DNA of 64,000 nt from DASQFQ01 sp963722815. GTDB lineage: Bacteria > Actinomycetota > Thermoleophilia > Solirubrobacterales > Solirubrobacteraceae. This document shows, in pieces, positions 1 to 9,387 of this stretch. The DNA lies in the NCBI GenBank assembly GCA_963722815.1, contig CAVROM010000009.1, positions 124,001-188,000 on the forward strand. The letters run 5' to 3'. Under the pieces are notes generated by a model. That model did no database searches and was not told the origin of the DNA. It worked only from the letters and a program-made list of their open reading frames with translations. Numbering within the stretch: the first letter of the stretch is position 1; each line of letters begins with the position of its first letter. The translations under genes and the position numbers were made by a program.

Positions 1-1
1 C

Positions 2-1372
2 TTCGGCTCGCACGGCGAGCGCGCGTTCCGCGAGCAGGAGGAGGAGGCGGTCTGCGAGCTGCTCGAGGCGCCGCCCGCGCCGGTGCTGTCGCTCGGCGGC
101 GGCGCGATCACCTCCGAGCGCGTGCGCGCGGCGCTCGCCCGCCATACCGTGGTGCTGCTCGATGTCGACGCCGAGACCGCGTGGCAGCGCTGCCGCTCCG
201 GCCGCCCGCTCGCCCGCGACCGCGATCGCTTCGACCGCCTGCACGCCGAGCGGGCGCCGCTCTACGCCGGGCTCGCCGACGTGATCCTGCCCGCCGAGCG
301 CCGCGACGAGGTGCGCCGCGCGCTCCCGGCCATCCGCGACCTCGCGCACCTCCCGCCCGGGACGAAGCTGCTGTGGGCGGGCGACTACCCCGTGTTCGTG
401 GGGGAGGGCGTGCTCTCGCCGAGCCGCTGGCCGGTCGCCGGCCGGCGCTTCCTCGTCACCGACGAGGCGGTCGGCCCGCACTACGCCGCGCGGCTGGGGG
501 ACGTCGAACGCGACGTGCGCATCGCGCCGGGCGAGGCGGCAAAGACGCTGGAGACCGCGGGCGAGATCCTGCGCGCGCTCGCGGAGGCCGGCATGGCCCA
601 CGACGACCACGTGGTCGCGCTCGGCGGCGGCGTGGTGGGGGACGTGGCGGGCTTCTGCGCCGCCGTCTACCAGCGCGGCGTGCCGGTCGTGCAGGTGCCG
701 ACCACGCTCGTCGCCCAGGTCGACTCCGCCTACGGCGGCAAGACCGGCGTCGACCTGCCGGAGGGCAAGAACTACGTCGGCGCCTACCACCAGCCCGCGG
801 CGGTGCTCGCCGACCCGTCGACGCTGGCGACCCTGCCCGCCGAGGAGCTCGCGGCCGGCTGGGCCGAGGTGGTCAAGACCGGCCTGATCGCGGGCGGCGA
901 CCTGTGGCGGCGCGTGCGCTCCCGCGAGCGCACCCGGAGGCCGGACCGCGACCTCGTGCTCGCGTGCGCACGCGTGAAGCTGCGGATCGTGGCCCAGGAC
1001 GAGCGCGACGCCGGCCTGCGCCAGACCCTCAACCTCGGCCATACGGTTGGGCATGCGATCGAGACCGCGACCGGCTACCGGCGCTACCGCCACGGCGAGG
1101 CGGTCGGCCTCGGCCTGCTCGCCGCGCTCACGCTCTCCCAGCAGCCCGAGCTGCGCGAGGAGGTCGCGGGGCTGCTGGCCGCCCAGGGGCTGCCCGTTCA
1201 GCTGGACCCCGCCGTCGACCGCGACGCGGTGGCCGTCGCCGTCCAGCGCGACAAGAAGCGCCGCGGCGGCCGAGTGGGCTTCGTCCTGGTGGAGGCGCCG
1301 GGCCGCACGCGCACGGGCTGCCGCGTGGCGGAGGGCGACCTGCGAGCCGCGATCGAGGAGTTGACGCGATGA
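2..1372 (+). CDS. aroKB: Bifunctional shikimate kinase / 3-dehydroquinate synthase (5' truncated by window edge)
   Basis: Two shikimate-pathway enzymes in one chain: DHQ synthase (DAHP to 3-dehydroquinate) and shikimate kinase (shikimate to shikimate-3-phosphate). The frame is open from base 2, so the kinase P-loop lies off the left edge. Visible kinase parts are the substrate-binding LSLGGG, the lid SGRPLARD and ERAPLY. The synthase half, from about residue 120 of the visible part, shows GGGVVGDVAGF, PTTLVAQVDSAYGGKTGVD, the zinc ligands in GWAEVVK, LNLGHTVGHA and RHGEAVG, and a basic DKKRRGG tail motif. An ATG inside the kinase at 83 is not the real start. The stop overlaps aroQ as ATGA. 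A fused kinase-synthase is known from other bacteria such as Thermotoga. Confidence 0.93.
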   Translation, partial: FGSHGERAFREQEEEAVCELLEAPPAPVLSLGGGAITSERVRAALARHTVVLLDVDAETAWQRCRSGRPLARDRDRFDRLHAERAPLYAGLADVILPAERRDEVRRALPAIRDLAHLPPGTKLLWAGDYPVFVGEGVLSPSRWPVAGRRFLVTDEAVGPHYAARLGDVERDVRIAPGEAAKTLETAGEILRALAEAGMAHDDHVVALGGGVVGDVAGFCAAVYQRGVPVVQVPTTLVAQVDSAYGGKTGVDLPEGKNYVGAYHQPAAVLADPSTLATLPAEELAAGWAEVVKTGLIAGGDLWRRVRSRERTRRPDRDLVLACARVKLRIVAQDERDAGLRQTLNLGHTVGHAIETATGYRRYRHGEAVGLGLLAALTLSQQPELREEVAGLLAAQGLPVQLDPAVDRDAVAVAVQRDKKRRGGRVGFVLVEAPGRTRTGCRVAEGDLRAAIEELTR

Positions 1373-1803
1373 AGGACCGCGTGGCGGTCATGCACGGTGT
1401 GAACCTCGACATGCTCGAGCGGCGTCCCTCGGACGTCTACGGCGAGCTGTCGTTCCCCCAGCTCGAGCGCCAGATCGGCAAGTTCGCGCAGGAGCTGGGG
1501 CTCGAGACACGCTTCTTCCAGTCCAACTTCGAGGGCGAGTTCGTCGAGGAGCTGCATCGCGCGGCCGACTACGCCGACGGGCTGCTGCTCAATCCCGGCG
1601 CCTGGACGCACTACGCGTGGGCGCTGCGTGACGCGGTCGAGATCGCCGGGCTGCCGGCGGTGGAGGTGCATCTCTCCGACATCGCGGCGCGCGAGGAGTG
1701 GCGGCAGCTCTCGGTGCTCGAGGGCGTCGTCGTCGGGCAGGTGAAGGGTCAGGGCGTCGACGGCTACCGCAGCGCGTTCGAGATGCTCAAGGAGGCGATG
1801 TGA
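1369..1803 (+). CDS. aroQ: Type II 3-dehydroquinate dehydratase, divergent
   Basis: Dehydrates 3-dehydroquinate to 3-dehydroshikimate, the step after DHQ synthase; 144 residues, the usual size for the small dodecameric type II family. The family motifs are present but altered: HGVNLDML for the usual NGPNLN, VYGE carrying the catalytic tyrosine, LNPGAWTHYAWALRDAV for the asparagine/histidine loop, and EVHLSDIAAREEWRQLS where most members have a HHS ending. Histidine and arginine positions of the active site appear kept. ATG 1369 overlaps the aroKB stop (ATGA), implying translational coupling. A nonenzymatic paralogue is unlikely given the operon position. Confidence 0.9.
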   Translation: MKDRVAVMHGVNLDMLERRPSDVYGELSFPQLERQIGKFAQELGLETRFFQSNFEGEFVEELHRAADYADGLLLNPGAWTHYAWALRDAVEIAGLPAVEVHLSDIAAREEWRQLSVLEGVVVGQVKGQGVDGYRSAFEMLKEAM

Positions 1804-2867
1804 GCCGCGCCGATCGCGTCGGCGACCGCCTCGCCGAGCGAGGCGCCGACCTCCTGCTGGTCACCGATCTCGTCAACATCCGCTACCTCACCGGCTTCAC
1901 GGGCTCGAGCGCGATGGTGGTGCTGGGGCCGGAGACGCGGCGCTTCATCACCGACTTCCGCTACGTCGAGCGCGCCAGGGCCGAGGTCAGCGACTTCGAC
2001 CGCGAGCGCGCGCCGCAGGAGTTCGCCGAGGCGCTCAAGACCGGCTGGCCGGAGGGCACGGTCCGGCTCGGGTTCGAGGACCAGCACCTGAGCGTGCGTC
2101 AGCACAAGCGGCTGCGCGAGCTGCTGCCCGAGCGCATCGAGCTCGTCCCCGCCGGCGGCGCGGTGGAGGCCGAGCGCGCGCTCAAGGAGCCCGGCGAGGT
2201 GGAGAAGATCCGCGCCGCGGCCGCGCTCGCCGACGAGATCTACGACTGGGTGCGCGAGCGCGGCCTGGTCGGCCGCACGGAGCGGGAGGTGGCGCTGGGG
2301 CTCGAAGAGGAGATGCGCCGCCGCGGCGCGAGCGGCCCGAGCTTCGATTCGATCGTGGCCTCGGCCGAGCACGGGGCGCTGCCGCACGCCGAGCCGCGCG
2401 ACGTCGAGATCGTCGCGAACACGCTCGTCACCCTCGACCTGGGGGTGACCCTTGACGGCTACTGCTCCGATTGCACCCGCACGTGGGCGACGGGCGAGCT
2501 CGACGACGACCTCGCGGCGATCTACGACCTCGTGCTGCGCGCCCAGGAGGCCGCGCTGGACGCGGTACGGCCCGGCCCGACCGGGCGCGAGATCGACGCC
2601 GTGGCGCGCGACCTGATCGCCGCGGAAGGCCACGGCGACCACTTCGGCCACGGGCTGGGGCACGGGGTGGGGCTCGAGGTCCACGAGGCGCCGCGGCTCG
2701 CGCGCTCCGCGAGCGACACGCTCGAGGCGGGGAACGTGGTGACCGTCGAGCCGGGCGTCTACGTGCCAGATCGCGGCGGCGTGCGGATCGAGGACCTCGT
2801 TTTTCTTACCAAAAACGGGCGCGATGTCCTCACTCAGACCGTCAAGGGCCTGACCACCGTCGGCTGA
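1800..2867 (+). CDS. pepQ: M24-family Xaa-Pro peptidase
   Basis: Cytoplasmic metallopeptidase of the prolidase/Xaa-Pro aminopeptidase group, 355 residues. The N-terminal creatinase-like domain contains DLVNIRYLTGFTGSSA. The C-terminal pita-bread domain has the five metal ligands: Asp in LDLGVTLDG, Asp in CSDCTRTW, His in GHGLGHGVGLEVHE, Glu in TVEPGVY and Glu in VRIEDLV. GTG 1800 overlaps the aroQ TGA and is preferred over an upstream in-frame start at 1698 that lies inside aroQ. In many Gram-positive genomes pepQ sits directly before efp; here efp is 12.4 kb away. Prolidase versus aminopeptidase specificity cannot be settled from sequence. Confidence 0.9.
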   Translation: MSRADRVGDRLAERGADLLLVTDLVNIRYLTGFTGSSAMVVLGPETRRFITDFRYVERARAEVSDFDRERAPQEFAEALKTGWPEGTVRLGFEDQHLSVRQHKRLRELLPERIELVPAGGAVEAERALKEPGEVEKIRAAAALADEIYDWVRERGLVGRTEREVALGLEEEMRRRGASGPSFDSIVASAEHGALPHAEPRDVEIVANTLVTLDLGVTLDGYCSDCTRTWATGELDDDLAAIYDLVLRAQEAALDAVRPGPTGREIDAVARDLIAAEGHGDHFGHGLGHGVGLEVHEAPRLARSASDTLEAGNVVTVEPGVYVPDRGGVRIEDLVFLTKNGRDVLTQTVKGLTTVG

Positions 2868-2908
2868 GGGCTCAAGGGTCCAGGACGATCCGCCGATACG
2901 GGCGGGGT

Positions 2909-4564
2909 ATGACTTCTCTCGTCCGCATTCGCCCATATCTGCGCCTCGCCGCCTTCGTGGCCGCCCTGTGCGCTCTCCTTGCCCCCGCGACTGCGGGCGC
3001 CTCCGTCCACGCCCACGCCGCCGCCAAGAAGAAGAAGGCGAAGCCGCCCGTGGTCACCTCCGTTCGCCCGATGAACGTCGAGATCGGCCAGACCCTCGAG
3101 ATCCGGGGCAAGTACTTCATCCGCGGCCGCTACAAGAACACCGTCGCCTTCAAGCGCGACGGCGGCAGGGCCGTGTTCGCCAAGGCGAAGATCGGCACAG
3201 CCAAGATGCTGCGCGTCACCGTGCCCGCGAAGCTTCAGAACGAGTTCAAGAAGTCGGGCTACTTCTACGTGCCGACGCGCTTCCGCATCCGCATCCTCTC
3301 GAAGAAGTTCGGCAAGAAGTTCACCGCGCCCTCCAAGTCGCCGCTGGTCGCGCTCAAGCCGGGCACCTCGCCCGTCGCCGTGACGCCGCCGCCTCCGCCG
3401 GTCAGCACGTCGGCCGAGGGTGACTGCGATCACGACGGCGTCGTCAACTCCAAGGACGCCGACGACGACAACGACCTCCTGCCCGACGATCTCGAGAACG
3501 CCATCAACGCGACGATCGTCGCGAAGTACGGCAGCGGGATCACCACGCTCATGGACACCTGCAGCACCGACTCGGACAAGGACGGCGTCGAGGACGGCTA
3601 CGAGTACCAGTCCGCTCGTGACCTCAACGACGACGAGTTCCAGAGCCCGAACAGCTACCTGCCCTACCCCGGCAAGCGCCCGTACGCCAACCCGCTGGAC
3701 AACAGCGACGCGAACACGGACCACGACGGCGACAGCCTCACGCTCTGGGAGGAGCAGAAGCTGTGGGAGTACACGTACGCCGAGCCGGGCAAGCACCGCG
3801 GGCTCGACGAGCTGTACTACTCCGACGGCACCAAGTACTCGATCTACACGCGCAGTGGCCCCAACGGCCGCCGCACGCCGGCGCTGCCCTCCGCGGGCTA
3901 CGACAAGCAGGTCGACTTCCAGAACTGGCTCGCGTCAAGCGGCTACCAGTTCGTGACGCTGCCCCAGGACGGCGAGACGTACGAGATCTACGACGCCGAC
4001 CGCAACCACGATGTCTCGACGACGACGCAGCCGGGCTACCTCCACTCGGAGCGCTACTACCTCGACACGCATGGCCAGGGCATCGCCAGCCCGCCTGACG
4101 GCTGGCTGTCGGACGACGAGCGCGACGAGGACGCCGATGGCCTCTCCAACTACGTGGAGTCGCACGGCACCACGAGCGACGCGTCCTGGTGGGGCCTGAA
4201 GTACCCCCGCGAGCACGCGTTCAACAAGGTCATCTACTCCGGCACCGACCTCGCCGACGGCGACTCGGACGGCGACGGTGTCCGCGACGGCGCCGACGAC
4301 CAGGACCACGACGACATCCCGAACATGATGGAGCTGAGCCGGAAGCAGGCCACCGGCCGTCCGTTCGACGATCCGAAGACCAAGAAGGACGAAGGCGACC
4401 CGTCGCAGCCCAACGGACGGGTCAACCCGTTCAACCCGTGTCTGCCGGATCCGAGCTCGCGGTCGTGCCCGACCTATATCCCGTTCGGGGCCGCCTGGGC
4501 GCCGTTCGACGGTCTGGCGTGGGACCCCGACGGCGACGACCCGGACTACCTGGTCCTGAACTAG
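2909..4564 (+). CDS. Secreted protein with IPT/TIG-like domain and calcium-type Asp repeats
   Basis: 551 residues from ATG 2909, which begins a clear signal peptide (RIRPYLRLAAFVAALCALLAPATAGA), followed by a lysine-rich AAKKKKAKPP segment. Residues about 50-150 look like an IPT/TIG-type Ig fold (VTSVRPMNVEIGQTLEIRGK). After a proline linker come Asp-rich loops of thrombospondin type 3 or EF-hand style: DCDHDGVVNSKDADDDND, DSDKDGVEDGYE, DHDGDSLTLWEE, DEDADGLSNYVE and DSDGDGVRDGADDQDHDD. The middle (YYSDGTKYSIYTRSG and following) has no fold I recognise. It is probably a calcium-stabilised extracellular protein; no sortase or membrane anchor is seen. A strong hairpin follows the stop. Specific function unknown. 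Confidence 0.82.
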   Translation: MTSLVRIRPYLRLAAFVAALCALLAPATAGASVHAHAAAKKKKAKPPVVTSVRPMNVEIGQTLEIRGKYFIRGRYKNTVAFKRDGGRAVFAKAKIGTAKMLRVTVPAKLQNEFKKSGYFYVPTRFRIRILSKKFGKKFTAPSKSPLVALKPGTSPVAVTPPPPPVSTSAEGDCDHDGVVNSKDADDDNDLLPDDLENAINATIVAKYGSGITTLMDTCSTDSDKDGVEDGYEYQSARDLNDDEFQSPNSYLPYPGKRPYANPLDNSDANTDHDGDSLTLWEEQKLWEYTYAEPGKHRGLDELYYSDGTKYSIYTRSGPNGRRTPALPSAGYDKQVDFQNWLASSGYQFVTLPQDGETYEIYDADRNHDVSTTTQPGYLHSERYYLDTHGQGIASPPDGWLSDDERDEDADGLSNYVESHGTTSDASWWGLKYPREHAFNKVIYSGTDLADGDSDGDGVRDGADDQDHDDIPNMMELSRKQATGRPFDDPKTKKDEGDPSQPNGRVNPFNPCLPDPSSRSCPTYIPFGAAWAPFDGLAWDPDGDDPDYLVLN

Positions 4565-4588
4565 CCCCAACGAATGTCCTCCACCCTT

Positions 4589-4613
4589 CAGGGCCCGCCT
4601 CGTGCGGGCCCTG
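4589..4613 (+). terminator. Intrinsic-type terminator hairpin
   Basis: Perfect 10-bp stem (CAGGGCCCGC with GCGGGCCCTG) and 5-nt loop, 25 bases after the stop of the secreted calcium-repeat gene. The T tract is weak, as is common in high-GC actinobacteria. Confidence 0.75.
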
Positions 4614-4653
4614 ATCGGTTAAGTCGGGCGCGCCGCAGGCCGATGGGTCATGC

Positions 4654-5868
4654 ATGGCCCGTCCGCTGCTGCGCCCGCTCCTGCCCTGGATCCTGCTCGC
4701 CCTCCTCGGCGCCGCGGCGCTGGCGTGGCTGGGCCTGATCGGCTTCGTGTGGAACGACTACGAGCTCGAGGCCGCACCCGCCTTCGACGCGTTGACCCAC
4801 GGCTACTTCGCCCTGTTCCTCCAGCTGTGCCCGGCCTACGGCGGCTCGCTGATCATGCGCGCGCCGTTCGCGCTCGCCGCGCACGGGCTCGGCGGGGGAG
4901 ACGTGGCGGTGTTCCGCGCCGTCGCCGTGCCCTGCCTGCTGGCGGGCGCCGCGCTCGGCGTCGTGCTCGCCTCGAGCCTGCTCGCCCGCGGCGCCGGCCG
5001 CGGCACCGTGGCGATCGTGGTGGCGCTGTGCGCGTGCAACCCGATCACGCTGCGCGCGCTCGACATCGGCCACCCGGAGGAGCTGCTCGGCGCCGTGCTG
5101 TCGGCGGGCGCCGTGCTCGCCGCGCTGCGCGGGCGCCCGACGTGGGCCGGGGTGCTGCTCGGGCTCGCCGTCGCCAACAAGGCGTGGGCGCTGCTGGCGG
5201 TCGGGCCGGTGCTGCTGGCGCTGCCGGAGCGGCGCCTGTGGGCGCTCATGATCGCGTGGGGGATCGCGCTCGTGTTCATGGCCCCCGTGCTGCTCGCGTC
5301 GCCGCCGGCCGGTCAGCCGAGCGTGCACGCCGCGCAGACCGGCGTGATCTTCCAGCCGTGGCAGGTGTGGTGGTTCTTCGGCTCCGCCGCCGAGGGGATC
5401 CGCGGCGCCGACGGGCTGATCAAGGAGGGCTACCGCGCGTCGCCCGGCTGGCTGTCGCCGATCGCCCACCCGCTGATCGTGCTGGTCGCGGTGCCGCTCT
5501 CGCTGCTGGCCTGGCGCCGGCGCTCCGACCCGCTGCTGCTGCTCGCGCTCCTGTTCGTGCTGCGTTGCGTGCTCGACCCCTGGAACACCGCCTACTACGC
5601 GCTGCCCGCGATCATCGCGCTGGTGACCTGGGAGGCGACGCGGACGCAGAAGGCGCCGGTCTTCGCGCTCGTGCTCACGCTGGGGACGTGGGGGACGTGG
5701 GAGTGGCTCGTGCCTGCCGTGTCGCCCGACCTCCAAGCGCTCCTCTACCTCGGCTGGAGCCTGCCGTTCGCCGCCCTGCTGGCCTGGCGGCTCTACGCGC
5801 CGGCGCTGCCCGCGATCCCCGCGCTGAGGCGCGGCGGGCGGGCGAGCGTCTGGAGCACCACGCAGTAG
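4654..5868 (+). CDS. Polytopic membrane protein, possible glycosyltransferase of GT-C type
   Basis: 404 residues with roughly nine to ten hydrophobic segments spread over the whole length. An Asp/Glu-bearing first periplasmic loop (FVWNDYELEAAPAFDALTHGY) and a late LDPWNTAYYALP segment between membrane spans recall polyprenyl-phosphate-dependent GT-C mannosyltransferases, but no diagnostic signature can be fixed by eye. Such enzymes move sugars from lipid carriers at the outer membrane face. ATG 4654 lies just before a Leu-rich first membrane span. The 3' end overlaps the convergent OsmC gene by 76 bases. Function not assigned. Confidence 0.75.
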   Translation: MARPLLRPLLPWILLALLGAAALAWLGLIGFVWNDYELEAAPAFDALTHGYFALFLQLCPAYGGSLIMRAPFALAAHGLGGGDVAVFRAVAVPCLLAGAALGVVLASSLLARGAGRGTVAIVVALCACNPITLRALDIGHPEELLGAVLSAGAVLAALRGRPTWAGVLLGLAVANKAWALLAVGPVLLALPERRLWALMIAWGIALVFMAPVLLASPPAGQPSVHAAQTGVIFQPWQVWWFFGSAAEGIRGADGLIKEGYRASPGWLSPIAHPLIVLVAVPLSLLAWRRRSDPLLLLALLFVLRCVLDPWNTAYYALPAIIALVTWEATRTQKAPVFALVLTLGTWGTWEWLVPAVSPDLQALLYLGWSLPFAALLAWRLYAPALPAIPALRRGGRASVWSTTQ

Positions 5869-6308
5869 CGCTCGGTCAGCTTGAGCAGCGTGGCGAGGTC
5901 CTCCTCGCCGGCGTCGGTGTCGAGCTCGAAGCTCAGCCGCACGTCCTTGAAGCCGACCGGCGCCTCCTTGTCGACCCCGAGCGTGCCGCGGAAGTCCAGG
6001 TCGCCCTCGGCGAGCACCCTGCCGCCGCGGACGTCGACGCCGATCGAGGTCGCGACCGCCCGCAGCGTCACGCCGGCGCAGGCGGCGAGCGCCTCCAGCA
6101 GCATGTCGCCCGAGCACAGCTGCGAGCCGTCGCCGCCGGTGGCGGGGTGCAGCCCGGCCTCGGCGAGCGCGCGCCCCGTGTCGACCGAGCAGCTGATGCC
6201 CTCGCCAAGGCTCCCGCTCGCCTTGAGCGTGATGACGGCGGCGTCGGGGTCGTCGCGGTACTGCTGCTTCAGCGGGGCCTGGAGCGTGCGGAGCTCGGCG
6301 GTGTCCAT
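5793..6308 (-). CDS. OsmC/Ohr-family protein
   Basis: 171-residue OsmC-fold protein. This family holds thiol-dependent hydroperoxide reductases that detoxify organic peroxides with two cysteines. Both cysteines are visible: LCSGDMLLEALAACAGVTL on the long central helix and TERYCVVLQTL near the C-terminus. The order MLLEALAACAGVTLR is typical of the YhfA/OsmC branch rather than Ohr, and the middle insertion GDLDFRGTLGVDKEAPVGF fits. The stop codon lies inside the coding end of the convergent membrane gene. Upstream is a 134-base divergent region that contains a dispersed 28-nt repeat. Confidence 0.88.
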   Translation of the reverse strand: MDTAELRTLQAPLKQQYRDDPDAAVITLKASGSLGEGISCSVDTGRALAEAGLHPATGGDGSQLCSGDMLLEALAACAGVTLRAVATSIGVDVRGGRVLAEGDLDFRGTLGVDKEAPVGFKDVRLSFELDTDAGEEDLATLLKLTERYCVVLQTLARPPRLSAGIAGSAGA

Positions 6309-6332
6309 ACCGTCAACGCTAGCCCCTCGCGA

Positions 6333-6360
6333 GGCAGCAAGCTGCCTGGCTTGGCGCCTG
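6333..6360. repeat. Dispersed hairpin repeat, copy 1
   Basis: 28-nt element matching 26 of 28 positions of the reverse complement of 40152-40179. It contains a short hairpin (CAAGC, GCCT loop region, GCTTG). A partial second CCTGGCTTG follows immediately. It lies in the divergent region between OsmC and the 6443 gene. Confidence 0.6.
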
Positions 6361-6442
6361 GCTTGCCCCAGCGCCCGCTAGGTGAGAGGGTCGGCTGGTC
6401 GGGCCCGGCAGTCGGGCCGGGTCGTGAGCGAAGGAGGTCGGG

Positions 6443-6805
6443 ATGGCCGATCGGATCCTGTTCATCACCTGGAAGGCTCCGGTGAGAGGTCTCGAGGAGC
6501 GCGCGGTCGAGTCGTTCAACGACGCGATCGGGCTGTACGGCCGTATGCAGCAGGAGGGCCGGATCGAGAGCTTCGACGTCGCGCTGCTGAACTTCACGGG
6601 CGACCTCGGCGGCTACCTCCAGGTCAACGGGACGGCGGAGCAGCTCACGGCCGTGAACGAGGACGAGGAGTTCCGCCGGCACCTGGTCGCCGCGTCGTTG
6701 GTGGTCGACGACCTGCGCATGTTCCACGGCGCGACCAACGCGGGCGTCGCCGAGCAGATGGCGATGTACATCGAAGCGGCCGGCAAGGTTCCGCAGAACG
6801 CCTGA
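6443..6805 (+). CDS. Hypothetical protein, 120 aa
   Basis: Small soluble protein, start fixed by a near-perfect Shine-Dalgarno AAGGAGG at 6431-6437, five bases before the ATG; this is the strongest ribosome site in the window and suggests high expression. The sequence starts MADRILFITWKAPVRGLEERA, is acidic, and has no signal peptide or membrane span. The pattern of a short beta strand followed by helices, with VDDLRMFHGATNAGVAEQM near the end, suggests a ferredoxin-like alpha/beta fold of the DUF3303/EthD kind, but this is only a resemblance. Monocistronic between OsmC (divergent) and a short cysteine protein. Confidence 0.75.
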   Translation: MADRILFITWKAPVRGLEERAVESFNDAIGLYGRMQQEGRIESFDVALLNFTGDLGGYLQVNGTAEQLTAVNEDEEFRRHLVAASLVVDDLRMFHGATNAGVAEQMAMYIEAAGKVPQNA

Positions 6806-6865
6806 GCGACGGGTGCGCGCGGGGCGGTTTCGGCCGCCCTGCGGCGGGGGATCCAGGGATGGCGA

Positions 6866-7093
6866 ATGACGGATCCCGATCACCGCCTCGTCGCCCGCAT
6901 CGTCACGGTCCTCTCGCAGCGGACCGCGGCCCAGGGCGACCTCCTCGCCTCGACGCTGGCGGCGCGCTGGAGTGCCTCGGACCGCCACGAGCCGGCCGCC
7001 CACGAGTGGCTGCGCCGCTGGTCGCCCAAGCCGGCGCACTTCACCGCTCCCGTGTGCACGTGCGCGGCGGGCCGCTGCCTGGTCTGCAACTAG
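6866..7093 (+). CDS. Small cysteine-motif protein, 75 aa
   Basis: Short reading frame with GC-rich third positions like its neighbours. The first 55 residues are helical and charged; the C-terminus is VCTCAAGRCLVCN, four cysteines within 13 residues, which could bind zinc or an iron-sulfur cluster or form disulfides. No signal peptide. A terminator-like hairpin starts at the stop codon. No family recognised; expression is supported only by codon use and the flanking hairpin. Confidence 0.55.
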   Translation: MTDPDHRLVARIVTVLSQRTAAQGDLLASTLAARWSASDRHEPAAHEWLRRWSPKPAHFTAPVCTCAAGRCLVCN

Positions 7094-7115
7094 AGGGCCG
7101 CGTCCGCGACCCTCT
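7092..7115 (+). terminator. Terminator-like hairpin
   Basis: AGAGGG pairs with CCCTCT, with an inner CGC/GCG stem, followed by TAGTT. It begins at the stop codon of the small cysteine protein and separates it from the HD-GYP gene. Confidence 0.55.
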
Positions 7116-7133
7116 TAGTTCAAACTGTTCTCC

Positions 7134-8212
7134 GTGGGGGTTGCCCCGGCGGACCTGCGGCAGAGCGAGGTACTCGGATGCTTGCCCGGCGAAGCGCTCG
7201 ACGCGCTGGCCGGAAGTGCTCGCCCGCGCCGCTACGCGGCCGGTGAGACCGTGTTCGAGGAGGGCTCGCCCGGCGACTGCCTGCACCTGGTCGTCGGCGG
7301 CGCGTTCGAGGTGCGCAGGACCGAGGGCGCCGAGCTCTACGTGCTCGCCGAGCTGGGTCCGGGCCACGCGTTCGGCGAGCTCGCTGTGCTCGACCGCACG
7401 CCGCGCACGGCCACCGTGGTCGCGGTGCTGGACAGCGAGACGGTGCAGATCGACGCCGTGGAGCTCGACGCGGTGCTGGAGGCGCACCCGGCCGCGGTGC
7501 GGCAGATGCTCGGCGTGCTCGCGCGGCTGCTGATCGAGGAGAAGGAGCTCGTCATCCGCGACAACTGGATGCTCGAGCGGCGCGTGCGCGAGCGCACCCA
7601 GGACCTCCGTAACTCGCAGCTCGAGATCGTCCACCGCCTCGGGCAGGTGGCCGAGTCGCGCGACCCCGAGACCGGCCGCCACATCACGCGCATGAGCCGC
7701 GTGTGCGCGCACCTCGCCAAGACGATCGGGATGGCGCCGGCCGACTGCGAGACGTTGCTGCACGCGGCGCCGATGCACGACATCGGCAAGGTCGCCGTGC
7801 CCGACTCGATCCTCCACAAGGCAGGCCCGCTGGACGAGGACGAGCGCGCCCGGATGCGGCTGCACCCCACGGTCGGCGCCGAGATCCTCTCCGGCAGCCG
7901 CTCCCCGATCGTGCAGATGGCGGAGGACATCGCGCTGACCCACCACGAGCGCTGGGACGGCTCGGGCTACCCGCGTGGGCTGCGCGGCACCGAGATCCCG
8001 CTGGTCGGCCGCATCTGCGCGGTCGGCGACGTCTTCGACGCGCTCATCTCCGCCCGCTCGTACAAGCGCGCGTGGTCGATCGACCGCGCGCTCGAGGAGC
8101 TCCAGCGCCAGGCGGGGACGCTGTTCGACCCCGAGCTGGTCGAGGCGCTCGTGAGCGTGCGCGACGACCTGCCGAGGCTGATCGAGCCCGGCGCGGACGA
8201 GTTCGGGATGCC

Positions 8213-8216
<4 letters not shown>
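7134..8216 (+). CDS. Cyclic-nucleotide-binding domain / HD-GYP phosphodiesterase
   Basis: 360 residues. Residues about 20-130 form a cNMP-binding (CRP-like) domain: YAAGETVFEEGSPGDCLHLVVGG and GHAFGELAVLDRTPRTATV. After a helical linker comes an HD-GYP domain with the catalytic pair at 215-216 (MHDIGKVAVPDSIL), LHPTVGAEIL, and HHERWDGSGYPRGLRGTEIP from about 270. HD-GYP enzymes hydrolyse cyclic di-GMP to pGpG or GMP; the sensor domain suggests gating by cAMP, cGMP or a related ligand. No receiver or GGDEF domain and no membrane span. GTG 7134 is the first start after the upstream hairpin. Its stop shares CTAG with the convergent thiolase. Confidence 0.9.
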
Positions 8217-9364
<1,148 letters not shown>

Positions 9365-9387
9365 CGGCGGCCAGGATACGCCGCCAC

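Noticed and set aside
2471..2908. N-terminal extension of the secreted calcium-repeat protein
   Set aside because: The open frame upstream of 2909 lies antiphase inside pepQ; ATG 2909 starts a clear signal peptide.
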